Positions 31,914-45,750 of a stretch of 64,000 bases of DNA are shown piece by piece. Every line of letters begins with the position of its first letter. Position 1 is the stretch's first letter. Location of the stretch: NCBI RefSeq assembly GCF_010093535.1, contig NW_022985177.1, forward strand, positions 1,142,074-1,206,073. Reading direction: 5' to 3'. The stretch comes from Lindgomyces ingoldianus. Taxonomy: Eukaryota; Ascomycota; Dothideomycetes; Pleosporales; Lindgomycetaceae. The position numbers and the translations under genes were made by a program. The notes under the pieces were generated by a model, which worked only from the letters and a program-made list of their open reading frames with translations, was not told where the DNA came from and did not search any database.

Positions 31914-33002
31914 ACTCTAAGCAAGCTCTGCTTTTATAGATTATTTATAAGCTATTGTAGTATTTTATATAATATCTACTAAAGACATAAATTTTTTTAA
32001 ATAAAAGTATAATATAAAGAAAGCATAGTAGAAGAACTTTAAGTAAGAGTAAATTAAGCCAAGTTTTAGCTATATAGGTTACTATAACATACACTAATAT
32101 AATGTACATTTAACTACTATAATATAAAAGCATAGAAAATATATAAAGTTTAGAAGTTTATTTAAAAAGCAGCTCTTAGAAACTTTAGACTATAACTAGC
32201 ACTAAAGAAAAAGTATTCTTTAATATTATAATAAAAATGTATAAGAAACTACTACTAGTCTAGAATAAAAGACTAAAATATAAAAAAAGAAAAAGAAAAA
32301 GAACTTCTCTACTACTATTTATATTAGCAAGACTTACTATATAGAAATAAACAGAAGTGTAATAGTGTGTAATAAGCAGATTTTATAGACACCTTGTAGG
32401 CAAATGCAAGTACAAGATACACGCAGTATAGGTAGTAGAAGAGAAAAGTAACTTTCTACTATAGACATAATTTTATACAACGAACAGAAAAACGCAGTGC
32501 ACTAACTAATAGTACTAATGTACTAATAAGATATATAGAGTACATTAAAATAATAAGCACTAAGTAGAATAGTAGCTAATAAAACTAAATAGTAAACAAA
32601 ATCCTCTATTAACTAAAGCGTTTTACAGGATGCTAGATTATAGAGTATATGTAATAGCCTAACTACATAAACAAAAACTGTACTAAAACTATAAAGTAAA
32701 GAGGTGTAATTTCTACTACTATTAGTAGAAATTATAGACAACGTTTGCAAAGTTACTAGAACATTTATACATAAGACTAGAGGCTTGTAAGGATAATAAA
32801 TGCTCTATACATTAGCATAAAGTTAACATATTAGTAGCTACAGCCTTGTTATTATCTCTTTTAATAATAAAACCTATGTACGCAAGTAAAGAACTAAAAG
32901 CGATAGTTAATAGTAAATGTTTAATAACTTTAATTAGCGCTAAATAAGTAAAAAAGAATAATATATTATATAAAATAAAAAGTAATCTATTTAAAGTTAA
33001 GC
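31914..33002. other. AT-rich degraded sequence, unclassified
   Basis: About 1.1 kb of RIP-type sequence with no recognisable terminal repeats or motifs. Lys/Glu-rich frame fragments could be retrotransposon gag but are not specific. Confidence 0.35.
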
Positions 33003-33293
33003 TGTTAGATTAAAGCACTGTTTCTAGGCTTCCTAAGATGAATGATGGGTTTGGATATGATGTATGGGATAATGATTGATTGTATTAATTTATTGATCCT
33101 TTTTCTGCTCTACTTGTGTTGCTCGGCTTTTTGTTTTGCCGATCCGAGTCCCTCGCGCACTTGCCCTATGCGCGACCAGCTTGCAACATGCTGCAATTTG
33201 CTGCAACATACTGTTCAAGCTTATTGCTCGTACTATGTAGCAGCTTTCGTCAAGCGTTCCTCCTGTCTTGACAGTAGGTGCGCATATCTGACA
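33003..33293 (+). mobile_element. Decamer-repeat LTR-like element (family I), copy 2, TAAGC duplication
   Basis: 291 bp from TGTTAGAT to ATCTGACA, flanked by TAAGC on both sides (32998-33002 and 33294-33298). The 8-bp inverted ends beginning TG and ending CA plus the 5-bp target duplication are the hallmarks of a solo LTR. Only two or three 10-bp units (TGCTGCAANN) are present near 33185-33210. It is much less mutated than its surroundings. Confidence 0.85.
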
Positions 33294-33737
33294 TAAGCAA
33301 GTAGACAGTTCTAGTACTATATATAAAGATAAGTAGATCTAGCTAGAAACACAGCTAGAGAAATTATAAGTATAGAATATAAAAGATACTAAGTAAGCAG
33401 TAAGCATAGCCCCTTTAAAAAAAAACTAGCGAAAGGAACATAACTTTAGTATTAATTAAATAATAAAGTAGATATTTAAAAACTTTTTAAAAAGTCTTAA
33501 CTTAGTAAAATGTTATTTTAAGTAAAAGAGGTAAAACTAAAAACTACATTAGTAAGAAATTAAAAATACTAGTTAAGCATGTTATAAGATATTAATAAAG
33601 AAGATTATAAATTTGTTTAAATATATAGCACATTAAAAAAACTAATACTAAAAGAGGATAGCAACTTCTAACAAGTTATATTAAGAGACACAGCTAAAAT
33701 ATAAACCTTAGACCTATGTTATAAAACTTATACCTAG
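33294..33737. other. AT-rich degraded sequence, unclassified
   Basis: About 440 bp of RIP-type sequence, probably the continuation of the block split by the family I element. No motif recognised. Confidence 0.35.
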
Positions 33738-33921
33738 TGTTACAATTAGCATGCTTAAGCTACAAGCAAGAGGTGGTGCAACCTAACTAGATTCAACTAA
33801 GGAGCAGAGGAGCTACTCTAAAAGTTTGAGATATACATGTGTGCTCTCTGCTAAGGCGCTACTTATTGTGCAAGCAAGGGAGCTGAGCTGCAGAGCATGT
33901 GACGCAGTACATGCTATTACA
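33738..33921 (+). mobile_element. LTR family C copy, more mutated
   Basis: 184 bp, TGTTACAATTAGCATGC to CATGCTATTACA. It carries several C-to-T and G-to-A changes. The flanks CCTAG and TTAGC do not form a perfect duplication, so either one flank has mutated or the copy is recombinant. Confidence 0.75.
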
Positions 33922-34074
33922 TTAGCCCCCTCTAAAGCTTAATTTTACGTGTAAAAGAGAGCTTAACATAAGCTTAAAAAGTAGAGAAAATTACAACCCT
34001 TCTTAGCTACTACTTATAGCATAATATTTTCTACTAAGTTATTACTTTTACTATTATTATCTTCTTTAGTATTA

Positions 34075-35340
34075 ACGTACTTTACAAGCGAGTTGCTTAC
34101 ACACCTAAGTTGCTTACTTTTACTAAGACCTTACTAAACTACTTTTTCTACACTAATGCATTTCTAATAACACTACTTAGATGTGCTAAAACAATGTTAG
34201 ATATAGCTTACACTTTAAGATTTTAAATAAGATATAAAACTCTTAAAGAAATATACTATAGCTATATATAAAGTCTTTTAATAGATAATAAATAACTATA
34301 GCGCTAAACAACTTTTATAAGCTAATTCTACAGCTAACTTATAAAGGCTAGGTAATAAAAAAAAGTAGGTAATTATTAAGACTATACTTAAGCTTTATGC
34401 GTAAGAATTTTCCCTTTAGATAGCATTTATAGCTAATATAGCTAATTCTTTACGCGCTAAGTATAATCTAAGCTATATTAGCATAAACTAGCCTAGTATG
34501 TTTATAAAGTGTTATTTAAAGCTTAAAGTAAAGTTTTAAGTGTAAGTATAGTTAATAAATATTTAGCTTATAATAAAGCCTATCTTACTAAAGTTATACA
34601 TGTTATTATTTTAAATGCTATATGTAAGGCTAGGATGGCGCTTACGTGTAAGGCCGAGATGGTGCTTACTGTAAGGCTGAGATGGCGCTTACGTGCGACA
34701 AGTATATATACTATTCTGCACCTAAAAATTAACGTTGGTTAATTATTTGTACCTTTTAGTTGTATTAGCAGAGCAGTGCAGAGCTTTGTCCTTACATAAT
34801 AATTAACTAATAATAAGGACAGTTGCGCGTTTAACCTACACCTTAGACAGCTTAGCTAGTTTTTAGACTGAAACGTAAGGCGGCCTCTTCTAGCGCCACG
34901 TTGTCGCTGCTGGGAGGTCTAGTGTATATGGCTTAGCTGGCGTGGGCTACTAAGCGTTGCGTTGTGTTTATCCCGCGCCTTTGGGCCGCAGGTGGTCAGC
35001 CTCTGGCCGGTAACTAAGACATGCGCATAGGCGCCTCTGAGCTGCGGGTAGGTCATGTGACGCCTGGGACATGCGTCTGCTAAGAAGGGGGATAATGTAA
35101 GGCTGAGATGGCGCTTACGTGCGACAAGTATATATACTATTCTGCACCTGAAAATCAACGTTGGTTGATTATTCGTACCTTTTAGTTGTATTAGCGGAGC
35201 GGTGCGGAGCCCTGTCTTTACACTATACTTAGCTTTAATATTCTTTATAAAGCTAACTCTACTCTAAATTACTCTAAGACTTTTATAAAAAGCTCTTTTA
35301 TAGTTATACTACACATAAATGTTACTTTAAAGTTTAAATA
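34075..35340 (+). mobile_element. MITE/pogo family D copy interrupted by a miniature LTR element
   Basis: Starts ACGTACTTTACAAGCGAG after TA and can be followed through blocks shared with 62126-62620 up to 34622, then resumes after the nested element at 35223. The right end adjoins the next element's TA at 35339-35340. RIP-mutated, no coding capacity. Confidence 0.6.
34623..35222 (+). mobile_element. Element H: 600-bp miniature LTR retrotransposon (TRIM-like)
   Basis: Direct terminal repeats 34623-34796 (174 bp) and 35096-35222 (127 bp), both TGTAAGGCTRRGATGG to CTTTACA or CCTTACA, enclose a 299-bp interior. Flanks are CTATA on both sides. A polypurine tract (AAGAAGGGGGA) stands just before the right repeat. 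The left repeat is longer because a unit of about 24 bp (TGTAAGGCTGAGATGGCGC) is repeated three times. There is no coding capacity, so it depends on enzymes from another element. The right repeat and interior are GC-rich and little mutated. Confidence 0.88.
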
Positions 35341-38303
35341 ACGTACTTCACGAGCGAGTTGCTCACACACCTGAGTCGCTTACTTTTGCCAAGACCCCAC
35401 CCTAACAAACTCTATTATAGCCTATAACAACCCGCTCTAGCACTATATAGTACAGTACAGCCTAGAATATTATTTAGATACTACTTTTACTTCTTGCTTA
35501 CACATTTGCGTGTTATGCCTAGTCTAATTGCACTATTTACAGCGCCTTTAGAATAGCTTACCTACTTTAGCTTACACCTACTTCTTTGCCTTTTTTTTAT
35601 TACTGTGCGCCTTAAACTTCTTTAAAGCTATTAAGTGTAAGCTTTTTTAAATTATTAAAGTTTTTTTTACCTTAATTTACTTTCTTTTATATAATTTATA
35701 TTATGTAGTAGCTTTATTAGCTGCTTAAAGCTTAGTAATTTTCTATTACACTAATACTAGCTTATATGTAATTATTACTACTTTTTTTAAAAACTTTTTT
35801 AAACACTTTAACTATAAAAGTTAGTAAACTATTTATATACTTTTAAATTTTTATTTTTATAAGTATTAATTATAACTTAAGTTTTAAAGTATTAACGTAC
35901 CTAACAGGTTGGCCGGCCACACAGGTTGGCCGGCCACTTTTGCCAAGCCCCCACTAAACTCTACCTATCTACATAATGCCTTAACAACAACACTAGATTA
36001 AATCTTCTAAAGAACGTTAGATATAGCTTGCTCTTTAGGCTCTTAAATAAGACTTAAAACTCTTCTTACAACGTGCTGTAGCTATCTATAATGTCTCTTA
36101 CATAACACTAAGTAATTAACGCGCTAGACAGCCTTTACAAGCAGAATGCTAGCCTAAATTAAGGAATCTAACTAAGCTTAAAAAAAAGGTAGTTGTTAAG
36201 TATATACTTAAGCTTATTATGCGCAGATTTCCCTCTAAGCTTATAGTAGTAGCTAATATAGCTAATTCCTTGCCTACAGAGCGCAATCTAGGCTAGGTTA
36301 GCTTAAACTAGACTAGTATATAGGTTAAGCACTGCCCTAAGTTTATAATAAAGTTTAATTATAAGTATAATTACAAGAGAGTGCTCTACAAGAATCTAGA
36401 GGTTATCTAGGGCTAGTTTTGCCTAGTAGCTAACATAAAAGCTAAGTATAGTATCTAAAATAAAGACAGGTATAACTTTAACAAGTTAAGCTTTATAATA
36501 GGCTAGATATTAACTAGAGCAGTTGTTACAGCTTTAGAGAGACAAAGATAGCTAAAGGCAATACAGTAAGGTAATAAAAAGTAAACTATAGTTATCTAAG
36601 GCATTAACATAATAGGGTAGGCTATAAGATTATAAAGCTTTAAGTAGCAAATAAGGCTGCTACACAATGTAGATTACATAAAAGAAAGCAGATTTAGGCA
36701 GAAAAGACCTTAATAGTTAAGGATAGGGCTTGTCTAACTGCTCTAAAGGAGTTTAGAGCGCGTAGTAATAAGAAGAAGCTAAAGACGCAAGTGCGCGCTA
36801 AAGGAGGTAAGCTAAGTTAAAGGCAATGCAGGCAGTGCAATTAGACTAGGCATAACTTGCGTACATGTAAGCAAGTAGCAAAAGTAGACTCTAAATAATA
36901 TCTTGTGTTATATTACTCTATACAGGGCTAAAGTGGGCTGTTTTGCGAGAGAATAGGGTGGTTTTAGTAGGGGCTTGGCAAAAGTGGCCGGCCAACCTGT
37001 GTGGCCGGCCAACCTGTTAGGTACGTTACTTAGAGTTTATAACTACTAAGGCTTATTATATATAAGTAGTAGTAGTAATAAAGTGCATAACTTTATATTA
37101 AGGCCTATTATAACTTATTATAAGTTAAAAAAACTAATCTAGTGCTTTAAAACTTTTCTTAGATATTACTAAAAGTACTTATAGCATTATAAGCTGCTTT
37201 AAAGCATAGTAAAAACTTTATTTTTATAATATAAGTAATTTAGTTACGCATAAGGTTTTTAGCTTAGCACTTATATACTTTTTTTAAAAGAGTAAAATAA
37301 CCTACATTAAGTAACTATAAAAAGTGTAATAAGTAAAAAAGTATATAAATAGTAATAATCTTATTATTTTTATAGTATTACTAAAAATAAAGTAAGTTAT
37401 AGCTTTTATAGCTATTAATAACTAGTAAATAGTAGCTACTAATATTACACTTTTTTATATACACATTAAAGTGCTTTAACTAGTCTAGACTAAGCTAATT
37501 AGTAGTTTAGCTATGCTTAAAAATTATAATAACCTAATTTTAAAGTAGATTTTTTATTTTATACTAGTTTAAAAAGTAGTTACTAGTTTAAAAAATAATA
37601 AAAAGTAGAATAGCTTACTTTTTAGTATTAATACTTTAAATAGCTATTATTTACTTTTAGTTACCTAGCTAGACTACTTTTAGCTGTCTTTATTTCTTTA
37701 AACTTATAATAACTACTCTAGTAAATATCTAGCCTATTATAAACTTTATTTTATTAAAGTTATATATGTTATTATTTTAAATACTATACTTAGCTTTAAT
37801 ATTCTTTATAAAGTTAAACTAGCTTTAAATTACTATAAAAATTTTATAAAAAGCTTTTTTATAGTTATAGTTATACTTAAACTTTACTTTAAGCTTTAAG
37901 TAACACTTAATAAACATATTAAGCTAGTTTATGCTAACATAGCTTATATTATGCTTAGCATGTAAAGAATTAGCTATATTAGCTATAGCTACTAGCTAAA
38001 AGAAAAATTCTTACATATCTAGCTTAAGTATGTGCTAAATAATTACTTACTTTTTATTATTATGTAGCTTTTATAAGTTAGCTATATAATTAGCTTAAAA
38101 AAGACTTTATAAATAGCTGTAGCATGTTACTTAAAAAGTATTATGTTTTATTTAAAAGCTTAAAGCGTAAGCTGCATTTAATGTTCTTTTAACATGTCTA
38201 AGTAGTGTTATTAAAAATGCATTAGTATAAAAAAAGTAGTGTAGTAGGGTCTTAGCAAAAGTAAGCAACTTAAGTGTGTAAGCAACTTGCCTGTAAAGTA
38301 TGT
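35341..38303 (-). mobile_element. pogo-like DNA transposon (family D), reverse, with nested pogo-II
   Basis: Flanked by TA. Terminal repeats are ACGTACTTCACGAGCGAG at the left and the inverse at the right (TTGCCTGTAAAGTATGT). Interior blocks match the full-length copy at 62126-63991 in reverse order. The nested pogo-II element at 35895-37026 accounts for 1.1 kb of its length. The transposase frame is destroyed by RIP. Confidence 0.75.
35895..37026 (+). mobile_element. pogo-II element with repeated GGCCGGCC termini
   Basis: 1132 bp flanked by TA on both sides. The ends are inverted repeats: ACGTACCTAACAGG then two copies of GGTTGGCCGGCCAC in direct order, mirrored at the right end. Near 36835 a frame reads a CxxC...HN.RTC zinc-knuckle, the usual C-terminal tail of fungal pogo transposases, but the catalytic core is absent, so it is internally deleted and non-autonomous. 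The right third is GC-richer than its surroundings. Confidence 0.85.
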
Positions 38304-38305
38304 TA

Positions 38306-38743
38306 ACGCTTTCTAAACATACTAGGCTAGTTTATGCTAATATAGCCTAGATTATGCTTAGCGTGTAAAGAATTAGCTATATTAGCTATAAATGCTATTT
38401 AAAAGAAAAATCTTTACACATATAGCTTAAGTATAGTTTTAATAATTACCTACTTTTTTTTATTACCTAGCCTTTATAAGTTAGCTATAGAATTAGCTTA
38501 TAAAAGTTATCTAGTGCTATAGTTATTTATTATTTTTTAAGAGACTTTATATATAGCTGTAGTATATTTTTTTAAGAGTTTTATGTTTTATTTAAAAGCT
38601 TAAAGTATAAGCTATATCTAATGTTCTTTTAGCACATCTAAGTAGTGTTATTAAGAATGCATTAGTATAGAAAGGGTAGTTTAGTAGGGTCTTAGCAAAA
38701 GTAAGCAACTTAGGTGTGTAAGCAACTCACCTGTAAAGTACGT
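38306..38743 (-). mobile_element. Partial family D copy
   Basis: About 440 bp with one family D terminus at the right (CTCACCTGTAAAGTACGT followed by TA). It starts within the interior (AAACATACTAGGCTAG). It adjoins the previous element directly and is RIP-mutated. Confidence 0.6.
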
Positions 38744-38745
38744 TA

Positions 38746-39361
38746 GGCTATTAGTAGCCTAGTGCTAGCTTTAGTTATTAAACTACTAATTATTTTGCTA
38801 GCTGTACAGTTGTAATGCGTCTAATAGCTGCTAAGAGCTAGAGGCAGTCCTGTACCTAGTAAGCTACTAAGCCACATTATAAACACCTCTCTGCCTTCCT
38901 CTATTATGCGCGCTAGGTTAGAGAGACTAACCTAGCCCTAGTGCTAGCACTAGATGTAGCTACAGCAACATTAATTATATTAATGCTAATAGCGTTAATA
39001 CTACTAAGGTCTATTTTATTAAGTTTAAGTTAAGTATATAAAGTATATAAATATATATTTAATTATAAAGCTAATCGCTACACTGCTTATAAAAATGCTA
39101 GGTAGTTGTCTAGTAGTGTTAATTAGCTATCTAGTGTGTACTAAGTTAAATTATTAAGACTTTAGTAAAATATTATAATTTTAATAATAGTAGGTTAATC
39201 TTTACGTTTAGCTTTATATACAATTTACTTAAATTAAGTAATATAAGCTAGTAAAATCTTACTTTTATTTTACTATAGCTTATATAAAGCCTACTTAGCC
39301 TTATAGATCTTATTAGGATTAGTGTATATTTATTATAGCTACTATAAACTTATTTTATAGT
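38746..39361. other. AT-rich sequence, unclassified
   Basis: About 600 bp up to the Copia insertion site. A slightly GC-richer patch at 38800-38960 holds no frame of note. Continues at 45756 across the Copia element. Confidence 0.35.
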
Positions 39362-42300
39362 TGTCTGTACACAGCAGCAGCGTCGCGGCCTGGATACAAG
39401 CAATCGCGCACGAGCAGGATCACGTATCTATGTCACATGATGCTTGTGCGCGAACCTCTGTGCGCGAACATCTAGATATCCCCCTTTTCCTCTGTACAGA
39501 GAAAAGACAAGAGCAATAGAACTAGAAACATGTTACCCTTACTTTACCTACTTTATACGCTGTGCACACTGTACACTACTCTTACTCTTGCTACTTAAGT
39601 GCTTATACTATAAGTAGCTAGCTATTAGAGCTTATTTAACACTAATTAGTAGTTAATTTAATTAACTATAAATTAGTAAGAGTAATAATAAAGTACTTAC
39701 ACTTTATAAAGTACTTTATTTTGTTACTTATTCTTTAGAAAAAGTAATAGTAGAGTACTTATACTTTATAAGGTACTTTATTTAGTTACTTATTCTTTAG
39801 AATAGTAGATTAATTTTTTACATTATACAGCAAGCTCTGCTACTATATAAAGTAAAGAGGAGATAGTGTAAGACGCACACTAAAGCTACTAAAGCTGTAT
39901 AACTTAGTAGCTAGACAATAGCACATTAATCCTTTACATTATACAGTAAGCTCTGCTACTATACAAAGTAAAAAGGAGATAGTGTAAGGCGCACACTAAA
40001 GCTATTAAAGCTGCACAACTTAGCAGCTAGATAACAGCAGTACCTGCGTAATCTACTAAAAAAGTAATTAACTATACTATTATAATAAAATCTTATTAGC
40101 AACTAACAACTCTATGTAATAATAAGAAAAATAAAAAATAATTTCTATTATATAAATAACTTATAAAGGACATAAGGATATTAGAGGTAATACTACAAAA
40201 TAAGACTAGCCTAGAGTACTAGAATAACAAGATTAATATATTAGAGGCTCTAATAAGCCTATAGACTTAATTATATATAAGTTATATAATTACTAATTTA
40301 CGCATAATAACTTAAAAAGGCGCTACTTTTTTAAGTGCGTACATAAAAGATTTTAAAGAATAGACACTATAAAACTTCTTAGTACTTAGCTGCGCGTTTA
40401 AAAAGAAGCTTATATAAGTGCTAAAGAATAAAGAAATTACACTATAACTAGGCACTAAAGGTACCTAAGCCTAGAAGCTGTATAATATAGCATAAAAGAA
40501 GGTAATTGCACTAAAAAGGCTTTATACGCAACTTTTATTACTATATAAGGCTTTACATAGAAGCAGACTAAATATAATGCTGCTATTAACACTAAATGTA
40601 CTAGTATTACCTGCTTCTACACCTTAGCTAGCACTACACTAATTACTGTACAAACAATACATGCTACTCTACCTAACGCCTGCTCCACACCCTTAATTGT
40701 ACACACCACTGCCTGCAGTAGTGTATGCACTACTAATACCACCTGCATAATTTATACTACATTACAGCCTGTATAAACTTCTACTCTAAAGGGAAACTGC
40801 TAAAGAAAAACTCTTAGTAGATAAGATTATATAATTTTAAAAAGCATAAAAAAAAGATAATAACTATATAAGTTAACTATATAACATTCTTATAAATAAA
40901 ATAAAAATTTTTATTAATTTATGTTAATAGCTAGATATTTAGGAAACTTAGTACATAAACATCTTTCTAGACATCCTAAAAAGTTAGGCAAATATGTACT
41001 ATATGCACAATATAGGCCCTAGACATAACTAGAAGCATTTATATAACACCTTAAGTAGTTACTTTAACACTAATGTAAACTATAGCTAGTACTAGATAGA
41101 CTAGATAATAATAACTTTTACATAATACTAATAAAAAAACTCTAATAAAAGTTTACATAAAGTTTTTAAAATAATAATTAACAAGCTTATGCTTATATAA
41201 AGAGCACTAGAAATAAAATTTTAAAAGAATGTTCTACTACACACTACTATTATATAAGCCTATTAAAGATAACTAGAACTAGAACATGCTATGTTTACTA
41301 TTAAGCCTTTATGTAAAGCTCTATTTAGCAACCTATAGGCATTACTCTAAGTTACTATAAACTAAAAGGTAAACTAATACCTCTAAAAACTGCTTAATGT
41401 ATACTACATAAACTACTAATACAACTCTGCACAACAAGAGTCTGCATAATAAGAAGAAAGCCTCTCTTTATATAAAAGAGGACAACATAGAAGATCTTTA
41501 TTTAGGTTTAGGCTACAATCTAGAGACAACTACACACAGATAAAGAAGTGCTTTGTCTGCTATAAAAAAAAATGTTAGTTATTAAACTACTCTTATAATA
41601 ACTATATGTAAGCAAAGAACTAGTATGTTGCCTTATATAAAGATTTCTATAATAAGACCTTATTATATAAAGCTATTACTTTATACATCTAAAACTTTAA
41701 AGGTTACTCTAAAAAAGAAAATAATTTACATAATGTAAAGAAAATAAAATAAAAGGGTAAGAATGCTAAAAAAGCTATTAACTACTTTACCTCTACTACC
41801 TATCTACACTATGTAACAGAAGAGGACATCTACAGCATTAAACCTAAAGAATATGCTAAGCAGTTTATCCTTAATAACTAATACTATATAGTATACTAAG
41901 GTAAACTATAGAATATAGGCATAGTAAAGATTTTTACTATTAGCAAGTCTTAACTTAAGGCGTATATATAAAAGAACTTATGTATAGAAATTAATTAGAC
42001 ACCTAGCTAAACAGATATTAGCTTTAAAGGCTAGATAATAAAGGGATTAATTAGTACTATATAAATTTAGAACTTAATTAGTCTAGTTACATACTACATT
42101 TTAAAGACTCTAACACTATTTTTACTATTACTAGTAAATGCTAACTAACTTAGGGCATACTTTAACAACATTCTAAATGTTATTATATGTAAAGATAAAA
42201 CTATAGTACCTATTATATAAAAATAAAGACACTTTTTTTTTAATATTAGTAAGAAAAAATCTATGTCTTTTTTTACTAAATTAAAACTTTACTACCTCTA

Positions 42301-45300
42301 CTACTAATTTAGACACCCCTGCATAGAGAGACTCTAGAAGATACTAACTAGCGCTAGCTATAACATTAATGCTATAGTGCTAGAAGAGATTAAGAAGTTC
42401 TGCTACCTCTGCTAATTATATAACTAGGCCCTATAAAAATTTAAGTTTATAATTAAGAATAACACTTACTTTAACTATAAAGTTATTATTAACATTATAT
42501 AAATTAATAATAAAAATGTCTTACATGTTATTAATGTAGACACATTATTTTAGGCTGCTACATTTCTAAAATCTATGTCTACATAAGATACTTAGGATGC
42601 ACTATGTAAATACTAGATTAACACTTATTAAGAACCTCTAGACTATATTATGTATAACTTTAGTATAAACTTTGCTTTAAAGAATTTTTAAGCTTATGTA
42701 AAGATTATAAAAGCTATATATAAGCAGATGCCTGTAAAAGCATATTAGGTAGTTAGAAAAGTTAAGCGCGCGCATACACTTCTCTAATAAGTGTTTAATA
42801 TCCTAAAAACTAAGCTAGGTAACTATATAAATAATAAGGCTATCTTACAGATAGCAGTTAAGGCTCTAAATAACACAGCTAGCCTACACAGTTTAGTACC
42901 TATACTGCTAGTCTTTAAAGCATACCTAAGAATTAACCTAAACTCTCTGCTATTACTAGACATTATTACATAAGTAAGTGCTATATAAAAGGTAATAAAA
43001 ATACTTTAAAAAGACTATGTAAAAGTAAACATTAATTATATAATTAACACTTATAATAGCTTTATAACATATAAAGTTCTTAACCTCCCCCTTAGCTTAG
43101 AAATTATAGCATAAAGAGAGAAAAAAGGCTAGACTAGCCTATATAAGATTAAGAGTATTAAAGAAAGAGATATTATTATTAAAAAAAAAAATAGCCTACT
43201 AAAGCTCTAATATACATAGGTTAAACTATACTATAAAAAAAAAAAAAAGATAACTTACTTATAATAAATAACCTAGATAAACTAATCTTTATATAAAGAG
43301 ATCTTTTAAAAAAGAGAAAGAAAAAACAGCCTTATAAAAATGTTATAAAGGCAGAACTAAAGCCTACTATAGACTAAGCCCCTTAAGATAGTAATGCTGC
43401 ACTAGTGTAAAGAGAAAATATAGATACTAAAAGAAGTAAAAGGCAAAGGAAACTTACATAAAGTCTAGACTAGGTATTTCTAACCTAGAAAAAAAAGAAT
43501 AATTAGGCCTTATTTATTAAGCTTTATATAGACAGTGTAATTACTACACCTAAAAAACTATTTAAAAAATTAGACTGCATAGAAATAGACACCTTAATTA
43601 CTAATAGCACTTTTAAAGTTATAGCATATAACTTAATAAAGCATAAAAGTTAGATTTTTAACCTTTACTTTATATAAGAAGTAAAAGGTAAAACAACTTA
43701 ACTATATAAAAAATCCTACCTAGTGTTTACTAGCTACTTAGATAAAAAGAAAGAAAAAATTCTTACTTAGTTACTAACTATTTAGAGGATAAGCTAGAGA
43801 CTACTTTTAGCTATAAGAGTAAGCCTAAAAGCTATGTACAAAATGCATTTTAAACTATGTAATATTACATAAGTATACATCTAATTAATAAATAAGCTTA
43901 TGCGCACACTGTATATAAAGCTACTAAAAGAGATGCGCTAGAGCTTTCTACTAAATACAATACTCTAGGTTATACAACTCTTATATAAAGCTGCTAAATT
44001 AGAACTGTATTAGTTTAAAACATACTATAACTACTATAAAAAAAAGCTACGCATGCACATTTTTTTATACAACCCCTACCTCTTAATTACTAATAAAGAA
44101 GAGCACACTTTTAGTATTACTAGCTTATAAATAGACAACACTTTAAGCATTATAATAAAGAATTTTATATAAAGAAAAGAGAAAAAACTATAAAAAGTAA
44201 AGTTTTATATAAAAAGTAAAACTATTTTAGTAAAAAAGCAGCTTATTAAGTTTAATAGTAGAAGAATTAAACTTACACATAACATAATAGTCTTTACTTA
44301 GAAGAGATAAGTAAGCTACCTTTATATAATTAACCTAAAAAACAAAGATGCTGCATAATAATATATTAAGTAATATGTAAGAGGGGCATATATTGCATTT
44401 ATATGTTAACTAGAGGCAGCATTTAACCTGTTTATTACTGCATAAACTATAGACTTTTTGCATAATAACATTAACACACTTAACGCATAAATTTAATAGT
44501 AGATAGATAATAGTAAGTGTAGTCTTACCTTTCTACTATTATAGCTTAATTATGTAAAGCTATTTATCTTTATAAATAAATTATTTACTAATAATAAAGA
44601 CTTTAGCTTATAGCTAAGATTTTTAATTATATTAAGTAATAAAGACTATATAAAGTAAAGCAACTACTTTAAAATACTAGGTAATATTATACACTAGAAT
44701 TCTACTAAGTATAAAAAAGTAACTAAGAGTGTCCTTACTAGTAAACTATATAAAATAGTTAAAAAGTTTAATAATGTAATTATACTTAGTATAACTTTAT
44801 AGTAAATTATATAAACACTTAAACTACTACTAATTCTAGTAGTAATTTATATAAATTTAAGGTTTCTATATAATTACCTTATTAAGCTAGGCACTACTAG
44901 CAAAAAGTAACTTATAATTAACATTATGTTACTCTATAAATTATATAAGAAAAGGGAAATTGCTAAAATAAAGTAAATTAATAGTAAAAATAACTTAGTA
45001 AATGTATGTATAAAGAAAACACTAAACTAAGCTCTTTAATTATTAGTCCTAACTAACTGCCTCTTTGTCTAGATAGAAGCATCTGTAGACTAGCTAGATC
45101 TTGTGCGCAAAGATGCCTTAGACTAACTAGACTAATAACACCTTTATATAAGGCTTATTTCTCTTTATTTTGTTTTTTTTATATTATACATACTTATCTT
45201 TCTTATTATAAGGATCTGTTACTGCTAGCACTATATAAAAAGAGAAAAGAGCTAGGGGATTGTATAGTAAGGCTTAGAAAGTAAAGAATAAAGAAAAGAA

Positions 45301-45750
45301 AAGCTATTTACATAGCATAACTAGCCTATTCTAACACACAGCATTACTAAGGCAAGTCCTAATAAATAGGGGTAGAGTAAAAGTAGAACATAATTAGATA
45401 GACCTACACAGACAGAAGAGAGGTAACGCGTACAGAAGGCAACTTTTTAGATAAAAAGAAAAGTTGCTAGTGTCTATACACAGTAGTAGTGTTGCAGCCT
45501 AGATACAAGCAATTGCGCACAAGCAGGATCATGTATCTATGTTATATAATGCTTGTGCGTGAACCTCTGTGCGCAAACATCTAGATATCCCCCTTTTCCT
45601 CTATATAAAGAAAAGACAAGAGTAATAGAACTAGAAACATGTTGCCCTTACTTTACCTACCTTGTATGCTGTGCACACTGTACACCACTCTTACTCTTGC
45701 TACTTAAGTGCTTATACTATAAGCAGCTAGCTGTCAGAGCCTATTTAATA
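39362..45750 (+). mobile_element. Complete Copia LTR retrotransposon, RIP-degraded
   Basis: 6389 bp with LTRs 39362-39641 and 45471-45750 (280 bp each, TGTCTRTACACAG to TTTAACA/TTTAATA) and ATAGT on both sides. A zinc-knuckle remnant (KCFVCYKKKC) lies near 41550. A GAG-pre-integrase remnant (RHPCIERLEKIL) lies near 42300-42420. An integrase core follows, including the region 42791-42973 (AVKALNNTASLHSLVPILLV). RT/RNase H remnants continue to about 44600. The order gag, integrase, RT is that of Ty1/copia. Stops occur throughout the interior. The LTRs contain GC-richer patches. Confidence 0.92.

Noticed and set aside
42791..42973. 60-codon frame
   Set aside because: A stop-free remnant of the Copia integrase, not a gene.
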